Below are positions 9,185 to 17,862 of a stretch of DNA of 64,000 nucleotides, one piece after another. Positions within the stretch are counted from its first letter, which is position 1. Each line of letters starts with the position of its first letter. A program made the translations under genes and the position numbers. Source of the stretch: Ruegeria aquimaris. GTDB taxonomy: Bacteria; Pseudomonadota; Alphaproteobacteria; Rhodobacterales; Rhodobacteraceae. The DNA is taken from contig NZ_JAOWLB010000002.1 of NCBI RefSeq assembly GCF_025751555.1, forward strand, positions 62,001-126,000, in the 5' to 3' direction. The notes beneath the pieces were generated by a model. The model saw only the letters and a program-made list of their open reading frames with translations, made no database searches and was not told where the DNA came from.

Positions 9185-9199
9185 CCGGAATCATTCCGG
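9185..9199. promoter_or_regulatory. dyad upstream of the first anchor-L/Hint gene
   Basis: CCGGAAT-C-ATTCCGG is a perfect 7-bp dyad with a single central base, 41 bp before the ATG at 9241. It lies in the 280-bp gap between dapE and the Hint gene, whose central part (about 9050-9100) is AT-rich and could hold the promoter. It may be an operator or an RNA stem in the leader. No homologous site was recognised elsewhere. Confidence 0.3.
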
Positions 9200-9240
9200 C
9201 CCAAATGCTCTGCTTCGACGGAACCAGGTTGGGGCAGAAC

Positions 9241-10815
9241 ATGGCCACGGGCGCCGAACTGACATACAATACCAGCGCATCTGCGATGCAGATGGCGCAG
9301 ACCATATTCGGCGACGGGGTGACCGTCGTCGGGGCGTCCTATTCGGGCTGGAGCCCATCGTCGGCGATCTATTCCAATGGCGATGCGTTGGCGCCCGGCG
9401 CGACGCCGGGTGATAGCGGGATCATCCTGTCCACCGGTCGGGCCCGCGACTTTACCCAGTCGAGCGGCGATCCGAACCGGTCGGCCAACACCTCGACCAA
9501 CACGTCAGGGCAGAACAACAACCCCGATTTCAATGCCGCCGCCGGCACCAATACCTATGACGCGTCGTATCTGGATGTCAGTTTCATCCCGGATTCGAAC
9601 ATGATGACGATGCAGTTCGTCTTCTCGTCCGAGGAATACCCCGAATTCCAGAACTCGATCTATCAGGACTTTGTCGGCGTCTGGGTCAATGGCGTTCAGG
9701 CCGATCTGGAGATCGGCAATGGCGATGCCGACCCCGGCAACATCAACTCGACGAACAACCAGAACCTGTTTCTGGACAATACCGGCGACGCCTATAACAC
9801 GGAAATGGATGGCCTGACGGTCACCATGACCCTGACGATGAACGTGATCCCCGGTGTCGTGAACACCATTCGCATCGGGGTCGCGGATGTCTCGGACAGC
9901 AGCTATGACTCCAACCTCCTGATCGCGGCCAACAGCGTGCAGACCCGCCTGATCGCCGTCACCGATCACACCAACATGTATCCGGATGGCGAGGTGACGC
10001 TCGATATCCTGGACAACGACATCAACCCGTCCGGCGCGACGCTGACCATCACGCATCTGAACGGCATACCGGTCACGGCAGGCAGTATCATCACCCTGCA
10101 AACAGGGCAGAGCGTCCAACTGAACGCCGACGGCACCATCACCGTTTTTGGCGACAGCGATGTCGAGCAGTTCAACTTTACCTATACGGTCACCAACGGC
10201 ACCAATACCGATACCGGGTTGGTCAATATCAATTCGATCCCCTGTTTCGTGGCCGGGACACTGATCGACACCCCCCATGGCGAACGCCAGGTCGAACGGC
10301 TGACGCCGGGTGACATGGTGCTGACGCGCGACCATGGCGCGCAAGAGGTCCGCTGGGTCGGCGAGCACACCGTCGATGCAACCGGCAATTTCGCTCCCAT
10401 CCTCATCAAGGCCGGGGCCCTTGGCCAGCATCGCGACCTGATGGTCTCGCCGCAGCACCGGATCCTGGTGCGCGACGTACTCAGCGAATTGTGGTTCGGT
10501 GAACCCGAAGTGCTGATTTCCGCCGCCGATCTGGTCAACGGGCGCACCGTGCTGCAAGTCCCCGGTGGACGGGTCACCTATGTCCATATCATGTTCGACC
10601 GGCACGAAGTGATCTATTCCGAGGGGCTGGCCAGCGAAAGCTTCCTTCCCGGACCACAGATCGGCAATCTGTTCGACGACGCGGTTCTCGCCGAAATCTG
10701 CGATCTGTTTCCGGAACTCGATCCGCGAACCGGCGAGGGCTACGGCCCGGCGGCCCGGCGGATCCTGCGCCATTACGAGGCGCGATTGCTGGCGACGCCA
10801 AGAAAGGTGGCCTGA
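9241..10815 (+). CDS. choice-of-anchor L / Hint domain exoprotein (copy A)
   Basis: A 524-residue protein. Residues about 1-235 match the choice-of-anchor L type, with SSEEYPEF as the central motif. About 240-330 is an Ig/cadherin-like segment (LDILDNDINPSGATLTITH). From Cys335 a Hint_2 (intein-like) domain begins: PCFVAGTLIDTPHG, RLTPGDMVLTRDHGAQEVRWVG, SPQHRILV, and RHEVIYSEGLASESFLPG. The C-terminal GEGYGPAARRILRHYEARLL occurs in many Roseobacter Hint proteins. There is no Sec signal and the body is acidic, so type I export is likely. The ATG at 9241 is preferred to one at 9205 because the paralogue starts at the same place in the alignment. The Hint domain may self-cleave at Cys335; this is inference. 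Confidence 0.85.
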   Translation: MATGAELTYNTSASAMQMAQTIFGDGVTVVGASYSGWSPSSAIYSNGDALAPGATPGDSGIILSTGRARDFTQSSGDPNRSANTSTNTSGQNNNPDFNAAAGTNTYDASYLDVSFIPDSNMMTMQFVFSSEEYPEFQNSIYQDFVGVWVNGVQADLEIGNGDADPGNINSTNNQNLFLDNTGDAYNTEMDGLTVTMTLTMNVIPGVVNTIRIGVADVSDSSYDSNLLIAANSVQTRLIAVTDHTNMYPDGEVTLDILDNDINPSGATLTITHLNGIPVTAGSIITLQTGQSVQLNADGTITVFGDSDVEQFNFTYTVTNGTNTDTGLVNINSIPCFVAGTLIDTPHGERQVERLTPGDMVLTRDHGAQEVRWVGEHTVDATGNFAPILIKAGALGQHRDLMVSPQHRILVRDVLSELWFGEPEVLISAADLVNGRTVLQVPGGRVTYVHIMFDRHEVIYSEGLASESFLPGPQIGNLFDDAVLAEICDLFPELDPRTGEGYGPAARRILRHYEARLLATPRKVA

Positions 10816-10816
10816 G

Positions 10817-11911
10817 ATGAGCTGGATCGCCGTTTCCGCCCCCGGCATCGACAAGTTCTCGCCCGACGGGCTGACGCCCCGGCAGCGCCCGGCGGCGCAG
10901 GGGAACATCGCCGAAGAAGACCTGATGGTGCGCGGCACCCTGGTTTTCGAAACCCGTCTGCCAAACGCGAACCGGCCAAGGTTCCTGCTGCAATACGAAC
11001 GGCAGGGCGCCTGGCCGTTCCACCTGTCCCTTCAGGCCATCCCCGGCGGTGGGTTGATCCTGATCGTGAACCAGGGCGGGTCGGTTCTGCATCAGGTGTT
11101 GAACGTGGCCGACAGCGGGCGGCTTGAAACCCTCAGGCTCAGCTATGCCTGGGACGCACCCGCGCGGGCGGGCTGGATCGCGCTGGAACATGAAGAGCGC
11201 GAATTTCCGCTGCTGGTGCAGATCGACGCGCCATCCCCTCTCAGGACCGAGGATCTCAGGGCGCTGTTCACCGAGGGCGGCCACCGGTTTGTGTCCCAGG
11301 ATCTGGTCTGTTTCGCCCTGTCCGACCGGATCGAGCCTGTTGGTCCGATGCCATCGCTGTTGCCGGACACGCCGATTGCAACCCCGACGGGCTATCGCGA
11401 GTTGCGGAATATCCAGCGCGGCGACACGGTGATCGCGGCCAGCGGCGACGCGGTGCCTGTGCTGCACAAGGTCAGCCGCACGGTCCCAGCCTTTGGCAGC
11501 ACCGCGCCCCTGACCATCCGCAGGCCCTATTTCGGACTTCGCCAGAACATCGTGGTGGCGCCGTCGCAACGGCTGCTGCTGTCGGGAACCGAGGTTGAAT
11601 ACCTGTTCGGACGCGAGGCAGTGCTGGTCTCGGCGCGCCATCTGGCCGGGGGCCATTCGGTCATGCCCGCGCGCGCCGGGTTGACGATCACCTATTCGCA
11701 GCTGCTGCTGCCCTCGGGCGAAGCCATGGTCACCGCGGGAACGCTGGCCGAAAGCCTCTATATCGGCAGGCTGCATCGTCGCCCCCTGCATCTGGCCGCC
11801 AGCGTGCTTGCAGGATGCGAGCGCAGTCGGTTGCCCGACCATGGGCGGCCCAGCCACATGGTCCTGCGGTCGTTCGACGCCCGTATCCTGGCAGAGGCCC
11901 GCGCCGCCTGA
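10817..11911 (+). CDS. Hint domain protein with Ser in place of the nucleophile Cys
   Basis: A 364-residue protein starting one base after the stop of copy A, so probably translationally coupled to it. Residues about 36-165 look like a beta-sandwich (alternating hydrophobic strands, RFLLQYERQGAWPFHLSLQA, LEHEEREFPLLVQ). From about 179 a Hint_2-like domain follows: PSLLPDTPIATPTGYRELRN, IQRGDTVIAASG, APSQRLLLSGTEVEYLFG. Aligned with copy A, PCFVAGTLIDTP becomes PSLLPDTPIATP, so the catalytic Cys is Ser180. Either Ser serves as the nucleophile or the domain has lost cleavage activity. No signal peptide is seen. Function unknown; it may be a partner or processing factor for copy A. Confidence 0.75.
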   Translation: MSWIAVSAPGIDKFSPDGLTPRQRPAAQGNIAEEDLMVRGTLVFETRLPNANRPRFLLQYERQGAWPFHLSLQAIPGGGLILIVNQGGSVLHQVLNVADSGRLETLRLSYAWDAPARAGWIALEHEEREFPLLVQIDAPSPLRTEDLRALFTEGGHRFVSQDLVCFALSDRIEPVGPMPSLLPDTPIATPTGYRELRNIQRGDTVIAASGDAVPVLHKVSRTVPAFGSTAPLTIRRPYFGLRQNIVVAPSQRLLLSGTEVEYLFGREAVLVSARHLAGGHSVMPARAGLTITYSQLLLPSGEAMVTAGTLAESLYIGRLHRRPLHLAASVLAGCERSRLPDHGRPSHMVLRSFDARILAEARAA

Positions 11912-11926
11912 GCGGCGCGCGGCGCT

Positions 11927-13585
11927 TCACGCCTGCTGATAGACGGTGCGCCCGCCACAGATCGTGCGGCGCACCATTACCCGGTCCAGATCGGCGGGCT
12001 CGATAGCCTCCAGGTCAGTGTCCAGGATGATCACGTCGGCCAGCTTGCCGGGCGTCAGGCTGCCCTTGATCGTCTCGGTCCGCTCGGCAAATGCACCGCC
12101 CAGCGTATAGCCCTCCAGCGTCTCGGCGAGCGTCAGGCGCGGATCGGCCTGTTCGGTGCACCAGCTTTGCCGGGTCACTGCGGCATGAATGCCTCGCATC
12201 ACCGAAATGTCGGTCACCGGCCAGTCCGACGCCAGCGCGACGGCAATACCGGCATCCTTGATCCGACGCACCGGATAGCTGTCCGGCCAGCGTGCGCGCC
12301 CGATGGCGCTCTGCGCCGGTTCCAGCGGAAACCCTGTCCCCGGCACGTGCATCGGCTGCATCGAGGCGATCACACCAAGTTCGGCCAGACGCGGAATATC
12401 GGCCGGGTCGATCACCTCGATATGCTCGATCCGGTGGCGCAGACCACTGTCGCCGTTGGCAGCGCGCGCCGCCGCATAGCCATCGAGCACGCGCGAGGTC
12501 GCCGCATCGCCGATGGAATGCACCGCGATCTGCAATCCCCGCCGGTCGATATCGGTCGCAAGGCGGGTAAAACGTTCGGCCGAAAACCGGCCATGCGCAC
12601 GCCATCCGGGACGGCCTGGATAATCCGCCTTCATGAAGGCGGTGTTGCTTTCGATCACCCCATCCATGAACAGTTTGACAAAGCCCGAGGCCAGCCACTC
12701 GTCATTCCAGCGCGCGTGCATCTCGCTGGCGCGCTCCAGCTCGGCCTCGTCCATCTCGGGCAGGAAATGGAACGGCACCCGTACCCGCGCCGTCAGCCGC
12801 CCTTCGGCGCGCAATTGGTCGAGCAGGTCGAGCGTGTAAAGGTTGCCATCCATGTTCACGATCGACGTCACCCCATGCGCGTTGGCATGCGCCAGACCGC
12901 GCGCCAGCGCCTCCAGATCCCCGGCGCGCTGGGCGGCATCCGGTGCCGGGTCCGGCTCGGTGCCCACCGCCAGACCCTGCATCGCGCGGTAATAGCCGCT
13001 CAGGCTCAGCACCGGCGCATAGGCTTCGGGTTCCAGCAGCATGCCATTGGCCAGCCCGTCGTCGCCCATCACCACCTCATGCCCATCCGGGGTTTCACGC
13101 CCGTGCAGCACACCCGCCTGCTCCAGAGCCCGCGTGTTGGCCCAGACCGTGTGGTGATCATCGGCCACCAGCGCCAGCGGGCGGTCCGGCATCAGATCAT
13201 CCAGCAGCAGGCGCGGCACCCGCCCATCAAACAGCGCATATCCCGGCCCCTGCGCCACCAGCAGCCCCGAACCGGGGCTGCGTGCCGCCCCTTCGGCCAG
13301 CTTGCGCCGCGCCGTTTCCGGATCGGCGGTGCCGTGCAGATGCACCTGGTCCAACTCGGCCCCGCCGATGAAGAGATGCAGGTGGCTTTCGACAAACCCG
13401 GGCAGCACGGTCGCGCCGCCGGCCTCGATCACCTCGGTCTCGGCCCCCGCCAGCGCGCGCATCTCGGCATCCGACCCGACGGCCAGAATCCGCCCGCCCG
13501 CGATCGCCAGCGCCTCGGCCCTTGGATTGCCCGGGTCCTGGGTCAGGACCCGCCCGCCCAGAATGATGCTGTCGGCTCTGTGCAT
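11927..13585 (-). CDS. YtcJ-like metal-dependent amidohydrolase
   Basis: A 552-residue Amidohydro_3 family enzyme. The ATG at 13585 has GGGGAG upstream; the longer open frame to 13786 has no family similarity and overlaps the next gene's leader. Metal-site motifs appear in order: GFVESHLHLF, FVKLFMDGVIESNTA (Lys likely carboxylated), IAVHSIGDAA, HRIEHIEV and ALASDWPV. Relatives hydrolyse amides, formamides or similar C-N bonds, and the substrate cannot be predicted. A late ETIKGSLTPGKLADVIILD segment is the usual closing strand motif. It is cytoplasmic, with no signal peptide. It diverges from the glutamate-receptor-like channel gene over 137 bp. Confidence 0.85.
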   Translation of the reverse strand: MHRADSIILGGRVLTQDPGNPRAEALAIAGGRILAVGSDAEMRALAGAETEVIEAGGATVLPGFVESHLHLFIGGAELDQVHLHGTADPETARRKLAEGAARSPGSGLLVAQGPGYALFDGRVPRLLLDDLMPDRPLALVADDHHTVWANTRALEQAGVLHGRETPDGHEVVMGDDGLANGMLLEPEAYAPVLSLSGYYRAMQGLAVGTEPDPAPDAAQRAGDLEALARGLAHANAHGVTSIVNMDGNLYTLDLLDQLRAEGRLTARVRVPFHFLPEMDEAELERASEMHARWNDEWLASGFVKLFMDGVIESNTAFMKADYPGRPGWRAHGRFSAERFTRLATDIDRRGLQIAVHSIGDAATSRVLDGYAAARAANGDSGLRHRIEHIEVIDPADIPRLAELGVIASMQPMHVPGTGFPLEPAQSAIGRARWPDSYPVRRIKDAGIAVALASDWPVTDISVMRGIHAAVTRQSWCTEQADPRLTLAETLEGYTLGGAFAERTETIKGSLTPGKLADVIILDTDLEAIEPADLDRVMVRRTICGGRTVYQQA

Positions 13586-13722
13586 TCCACATGCTCCCCA
13601 ATCCCGATACCGGTTGCCTTCCCGGCACATTGCCCTTGTTTGCTGGCAGAGTGACCTCAGGGCCGGGTTGCCTGCAAGAGGAGACCCGCTTAAAGGGTCT
13701 AAAAACCGGACGTGACCAAACA

Positions 13723-14778
13723 ATGCGCAAATTGTTTCTTTCCCTGACAACTCTGGCCGTGTTCTGGGGCCAGGGCCTCTTGGCACAAACGCTCACCGTC
13801 GCCACGGTCGAGCGTCCGCCGTTTTCCTTTGCCGACAAGGGTGGCGAGGCCGGGTTCTCGATGGACCTGCTGGCGGCGCTGTCGGAAACACTGGGCTGGC
13901 AGTACAACATCGAGCGGATCGACAGATTCGCCGACATGCTCAATGCCGTCCAGACGGGTGAGGCCGATTTGGCCATTGCCAATATCTCGATCACGGCGGC
14001 GCGGGAAACGCGAATGGATTTCAGCCAGCCGATCTTTGAATCCGGCTTGCAGATTCTTGTGCCCGAAGAACAATCGGCTGTTCCGGCGCTGCTGCGCGCG
14101 TTGATGTCGCGCGATCTGTTTCTGGCCATCGGCATCGCCTTTGTCATCCTGCTGACCGGCGGCATGGTCATGTGGTATTTCGAACGCCGCGCCCAGCCCT
14201 ATTTCGACCGGTCGCTGGACGAGGCCTGGTTTCCCTCGTTCTGGTGGGCGCTGAACCTGGTGGTCAATGGCGGCTTCGAGGAGCGCGTGCCGCGCACCGC
14301 CTTTGGGCGCATGTTCGGGGTTCTGCTGGTGGTGTCGTCGCTGTTCATCGTTTCGGTGTTCACCGCCCGCATCACGTCGGTGATGACGGTCGAGGCGATC
14401 AGCGGTTCGGTCAACTCGGTCAATGACCTCTACGGTCGCAGCGTGGGAACGGTCGAAGGCTCGACCGCTGCCGCCTTCCTGTCGCGCCGCGAGATCGACT
14501 TTGCCGCCTATGACGGGCTGGAAACGATGCTGACGGCCTTCGAAGACGGCAATGTCGATGCGCTGGTATTCGACGCGCCGATCCTGGCCTATTACGCCAC
14601 CCATCGCGGCCGGGGCAAGGCCGCGACCACCGGGTCGGTATTCTTGCGGGAAAACTATGGCATCGCCTTCCCCACCGGCTCGGCCCGGGTGGAAGAGGTA
14701 AACCAGGCCCTGCTCGCCCTGCGCGAGGACGGCACCTATGACCAGATCTATCGCAAATGGTTCGGCGCGCGGAACTGA
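13723..14778 (+). CDS. ionotropic-glutamate-receptor-like channel
   Basis: A 351-residue protein with a signal peptide (cleavage near LLAQ, residue 21) and a two-lobed ligand-binding domain split by a pore module, as in GluR0-type channels. Lobe 1 spans about 22-115 with TAARETRMDFSQP. TM1 is about 132-152, the pore helix about 170-180, TM2 about 194-216, and lobe 2 about 222-351 with VDALVFDAPILAYY. The stretch SVFTARITSVMTVEAI resembles the SYTANLAAFLTVE motif of animal receptors. Where potassium-selective relatives have TVGYGD, this protein has VVNGGFEE (180-187). The ligand is probably an amino acid. Pore function is inferred from architecture; it could instead be a sensor. The start at 13723 puts the signal peptide at the N-terminus. 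Confidence 0.8.
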   Translation: MRKLFLSLTTLAVFWGQGLLAQTLTVATVERPPFSFADKGGEAGFSMDLLAALSETLGWQYNIERIDRFADMLNAVQTGEADLAIANISITAARETRMDFSQPIFESGLQILVPEEQSAVPALLRALMSRDLFLAIGIAFVILLTGGMVMWYFERRAQPYFDRSLDEAWFPSFWWALNLVVNGGFEERVPRTAFGRMFGVLLVVSSLFIVSVFTARITSVMTVEAISGSVNSVNDLYGRSVGTVEGSTAAAFLSRREIDFAAYDGLETMLTAFEDGNVDALVFDAPILAYYATHRGRGKAATTGSVFLRENYGIAFPTGSARVEEVNQALLALREDGTYDQIYRKWFGARN

Positions 14779-14789
14779 GCCCGCTCAGT
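14774..14789. terminator. short dyad spanning two convergent stop codons
   Basis: ACTGAG and CTCAGT (6 bp, loop CCCG) span the stop codon of the channel gene and reach the stop of the small minus-strand gene. No T tract follows, so it is at best a weak termination signal for this 6-base convergent gap. Confidence 0.25.
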
Positions 14790-15126
14790 CAGCCTCGTCG
14801 CCAAAGAACGGCGTCATCTGCGCCACGATCACCGCGTTCTCGTCCAGCGCCCGCTGCATCAGTTCGCGCTCTTCGGCGTCGATCTCGTGGCCCTGCGCCT
14901 CGCGCTCTTCCAGCGTGCCGTACCCGGTGACATCCAGCGGCGCGGTATCGGCCTGTTTCAGGATCGCCACCGTTTCGCGCACCGCCTCGGCCTCGTCCAC
15001 GCCGCTGGCATAACACATCAGCGCGGCGCCGGTGGCGCCCTCAGGCAGACCATCGCCTGCCTTGCGTCCGATCTGGACGACAAGTGTGAACACCTGCTGG
15101 CGGGATTGTTTCTTGGGCTTTTCCAT
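14785..15126 (-). CDS. conserved-type hypothetical protein, 113 aa
   Basis: I do not recognise this protein. It has a basic N-terminus (MEKPKKQSRQQVF), then what looks like an alternating alpha/beta segment (VFTLVVQIGRKAG, ATGAALMCYASGVDEAEAV), and an acidic helical C-terminus (EEREAQGHEIDAEERELM). There is no signal peptide or membrane segment. The ATG at 15126 is the first Met in the frame. It is transcribed away from the second Hint gene and converges on the channel gene. Codon use resembles its neighbours, so it looks like a real gene. Confidence 0.6.
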   Translation of the reverse strand: MEKPKKQSRQQVFTLVVQIGRKAGDGLPEGATGAALMCYASGVDEAEAVRETVAILKQADTAPLDVTGYGTLEEREAQGHEIDAEERELMQRALDENAVIVAQMTPFFGDEAD

Positions 15127-15187
15127 GGCGTCGCCTTAGCGCGCGCCCCGCAAGACGTCAACTTGATACAAACTGTCCGGAAATCGC

Positions 15188-15218
15188 ACCCCGGATCCGC
15201 GTTGGCGCGGCCCGGGGT
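15188..15218 (+). promoter_or_regulatory. large hairpin upstream of the second anchor-L/Hint gene
   Basis: ACCCCGG...CCGGGGT encloses CCGCG/CGCGG with a TTGG loop and one small asymmetric bulge, giving a stem of about 12 bp. It lies 64 bases before the ATG at 15282, in the 155-bp gap shared with the divergent small gene. If transcribed it would form a stable leader structure; it lacks a T tract. Confidence 0.35.
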
Positions 15219-15281
15219 AAAGAGATTGGAAAGCTGGGCGGGCTATCCCGGGCAGGAACCAACTGACCGGATCCCCGCCCG

Positions 15282-16853
15282 ATGCCCACTGCCAGCGAAT
15301 TGCCCATCGACACCTCAGCCTCGGCCATGGACATGGCCAATGCCATGTTCGGCAACGGGATTCAGATCGTGTCAGCCGACTACACCGGCGCCGCCTCGGC
15401 CTCGGGCATCTATTCGGACGGCGATACCGTCGCACCCGACATCACGCCATCGGACACCGGCGTGATCCTCTCCACCGGCAACGCGACCGCGATCACCAAC
15501 AGTTCCGGTGACGCCAATACCTCTGCCGGAACCAGCACAAATCATCAACTCGCGGGCGACTCGCAACTGACACAGATGGCCGGCGCGCAGACCTATGACG
15601 CGGCGGTTTTCGAGGCCAGTTTTGTCCCAGAAGGCTCCACACTGACCATGCAGGTGGTGTTTTCATCCGAGGAGTATCTCGAATATGTGGGTTCCGGCTT
15701 CAATGACGCGGTTGGCATATGGGTCAACGGTGTTCAGGCGGAACTGACCATCGGCGATGGCGATATCACCATCGACAATATCAACGATGAATCGAATTCG
15801 AACCTATATGTCGACAATCCGGCCAACGCCGAGATCGCCAATACCGAGATGGACGGGTTCACTGTCACGCTGACGCTCAAGGCGCCGGTCAATCCCGGCG
15901 AGATCAACACGATCAAGATCGCCATCGCCGATGCCGGGGACGGGGCATACGATTCCAACCTCCTGATCGCTGGCGACTCCATCCAGACCGCCCTGATCGC
16001 CGAAGATGACACGGTCGAGGTGACCGGCGGAAACGCGGAGACGGTCGATGTGCTGGCGAATGACAGTTCGGCGGCGGGCGGAACGCTCACCATCACCATG
16101 ATCAATGGACAGCCGGTCTCGGCTGGGGATACCGTGACGCTGTCCACCGGCGAAACCATCACCCTGAACGCCGATGGAACCTTTACCATCGATTCCGACG
16201 GGTCCGAGGCAAGCTCGAACGCGTTTTCCTATCAGGTGACGGATGCGGCGGGAAACACCGACATTGCCTTTGTCACGATCAACACGACCCCGTGTTTCGT
16301 CGCGGGCACCCTGATCGACACGCCGCAAGGCAAGATCGCCGTCGAAACCCTCAGGCCCGGCGACAAGGTGTTCACCAAGGATCACGGCCCGCAGCCCGTG
16401 CGCTGGGTCGGACACACCCGGCGCATCGCCGAAGGGGCCGACGCCCCCATCCTGATCTCCCGGGGCGCACTGGGGCGGCATGGCGCCGTGGCGGTGTCCC
16501 CCAACCACCGGATATTGCTGGAACTGCCGCGATCCGAGCTGCTGTTCGGTGCGGCCGAGGTTCTGGTCAAGGCGAAGGACCTGGAAAACGGGCACACGAT
16601 CCGCCGCTGCGCCGACGGTTTGCCGGTGGTTTACGTCCATATCCTGTTTGACCGGCATCAGGTGATTTGCGCAGACGGGCTGGAAAGCGAAAGCTATCAC
16701 CCGGGCGACCTGTCGCTCAGCGCCTTCGATCGCGAAACCCGCGATGAGGTCCTGCGCCTGATGCCGGATCTCTCGGCGCCGGGCTATGGCTATGGCCCAT
16801 CGGTGCGCCCGGCACTGCGCGGATACGAGGCGCGGGCCCTGTTGCGCGCCTGA
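15282..16853 (+). CDS. choice-of-anchor L / Hint domain exoprotein (copy B)
   Basis: A 523-residue paralogue of copy A (9241-10815), similar along its full length. The anchor-L part (about 1-235) has SSEEYLEYVGSGFNDAVG. An Ig-like linker follows (about 245-335, VDVLANDSSAAGGTLTITM). The Hint_2 domain starts at Cys338 with PCFVAGTLIDTPQGKI, then RPGDKVFTKDHGPQPVRWVG, SPNHRILLEL and RHQVICADGLESESYHPG. It ends with PGYGYGPSVRPALRGYEARA. No signal peptide is present, so type I secretion is the likely route. Unlike copy A it has no downstream Hint partner; a terminator and dapD on the other strand follow. The start has only a weak ribosome site, but both paralogues begin at the same point. Confidence 0.85.
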   Translation: MPTASELPIDTSASAMDMANAMFGNGIQIVSADYTGAASASGIYSDGDTVAPDITPSDTGVILSTGNATAITNSSGDANTSAGTSTNHQLAGDSQLTQMAGAQTYDAAVFEASFVPEGSTLTMQVVFSSEEYLEYVGSGFNDAVGIWVNGVQAELTIGDGDITIDNINDESNSNLYVDNPANAEIANTEMDGFTVTLTLKAPVNPGEINTIKIAIADAGDGAYDSNLLIAGDSIQTALIAEDDTVEVTGGNAETVDVLANDSSAAGGTLTITMINGQPVSAGDTVTLSTGETITLNADGTFTIDSDGSEASSNAFSYQVTDAAGNTDIAFVTINTTPCFVAGTLIDTPQGKIAVETLRPGDKVFTKDHGPQPVRWVGHTRRIAEGADAPILISRGALGRHGAVAVSPNHRILLELPRSELLFGAAEVLVKAKDLENGHTIRRCADGLPVVYVHILFDRHQVICADGLESESYHPGDLSLSAFDRETRDEVLRLMPDLSAPGYGYGPSVRPALRGYEARALLRA

Positions 16854-16862
16854 CAGACATGG

Positions 16863-16889
16863 AAAAGCCGCGGCAAACCCTGCCGCGGC
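16863..16889 (-). terminator. intrinsic terminator of dapD
   Basis: On the minus strand GCCGCGGCA pairs perfectly with TGCCGCGGC (9 bp, 5-base loop) and is followed by TTTTCC. It lies about 25 bases after the dapD stop codon. Read on the plus strand it has no T tract, so it mainly serves dapD. Confidence 0.85.
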
Positions 16890-16914
16890 CTGGTTCGGAA
16901 TCCGTGCTGCCGGA

Positions 16915-17742
16915 TCAGTCGCGCAGCAACTCGTTGATGCCGGTCTTGGACCGGGTCTTCTCGTCAACACGCTTGACGATCACCGCGCAATAGAGGCTGA
17001 TGCCGCCGGTCGTCGGCATCGACCCCGAGACCACCACCGAATAGGGCGGCACTTCGCCATACATGACTTCGCCGGTCTCGCGATCGACGATCTTGGTCGA
17101 CTTGCCTATATAGACGCCCATGCCCAGCACCGAACCCTCGCGGATGATGCAGCCCTCGACCACCTCGGAGCGGGCACCGATAAAGCAATTGTCCTCGATG
17201 ATGGTGGGGCCGGCCTGCATCGGCTCCAGCACGCCGCCAATGCCGACGCCGCCCGACAGATGCACGTTCTTGCCGATCTGCGCGCAGGAACCCACCGTGG
17301 CCCAGGTATCGACCATGGTGCCGCTATCGACATAGGCGCCGAGGTTGACGAAGGACGGCATCAGAACCACGCCCGGCGCGATATAGGCCGATTTGCGCAC
17401 CACGCAGTTGGGCACCGCGCGAAAGCCCGCGGCCTTCCACTGGTTCTCACCCCAGCCGGCGAACTTGCTGTCCACCTTGTCCCACCAGCCGCCACCCTGC
17501 GGGCCGCCCGACTGGATTTCCATATCCTTGATGCGGAAGCCCAGCAGCACCGCCTTCTTCGCCCACTGGTTCACGTGCCAGCTGCCATCGGCCTGTTTCT
17601 CGGCAACGCGAAGTGTGCCACCATCCAGCGCGTTCAGGGTTTCCTCGATAGCCTCGCGGGCCTCACCCGTGGTTGCGGGGGTGATTGTGTCGCGGGCCTC
17701 CCAGGCGGCCTCGATGGCGGCTTCCAGCTGTGCGTTGGACAT
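16915..17742 (-). CDS. dapD: tetrahydrodipicolinate N-succinyltransferase
   Basis: A 275-residue left-handed beta-helix enzyme. It transfers succinyl from succinyl-CoA to tetrahydrodipicolinate, two pathway steps before DapE. Hexapeptide-repeat character runs through the middle ([50 protein letters not shown]). The N-terminal helical domain ends near [17 protein letters not shown]. The ATG at 17742 is chosen because AGGGAG lies 11 bases before it; the upstream ATG at 17763 would place that site inside the gene. The length fits the usual 274-275 residues. Confidence 0.96.
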   Translation of the reverse strand: MSNAQLEAAIEAAWEARDTITPATTGEAREAIEETLNALDGGTLRVAEKQADGSWHVNQWAKKAVLLGFRIKDMEIQSGGPQGGGWWDKVDSKFAGWGENQWKAAGFRAVPNCVVRKSAYIAPGVVLMPSFVNLGAYVDSGTMVDTWATVGSCAQIGKNVHLSGGVGIGGVLEPMQAGPTIIEDNCFIGARSEVVEGCIIREGSVLGMGVYIGKSTKIVDRETGEVMYGEVPPYSVVVSGSMPTTGGISLYCAVIVKRVDEKTRSKTGINELLRD

Positions 17743-17862
17743 GAGGTCTTGCTCCCTGATCAATGCGTGATGTTGGTGTCGCCTATACGCAAGCGCGGGC
17801 CTTGGCGCAATGCGACATGGCTTGAGCAGTTTGCGCCAAGCCTCCCAACAGACGCCCTCTTT

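Noticed and set aside
9241-16853. Intein-containing host genes or a contact-dependent toxin system
   Set aside because: The Hint domains sit near the protein ends with no C-extein, no toxin domain and no adjacent immunity-type gene, so the exoprotein reading is preferred.
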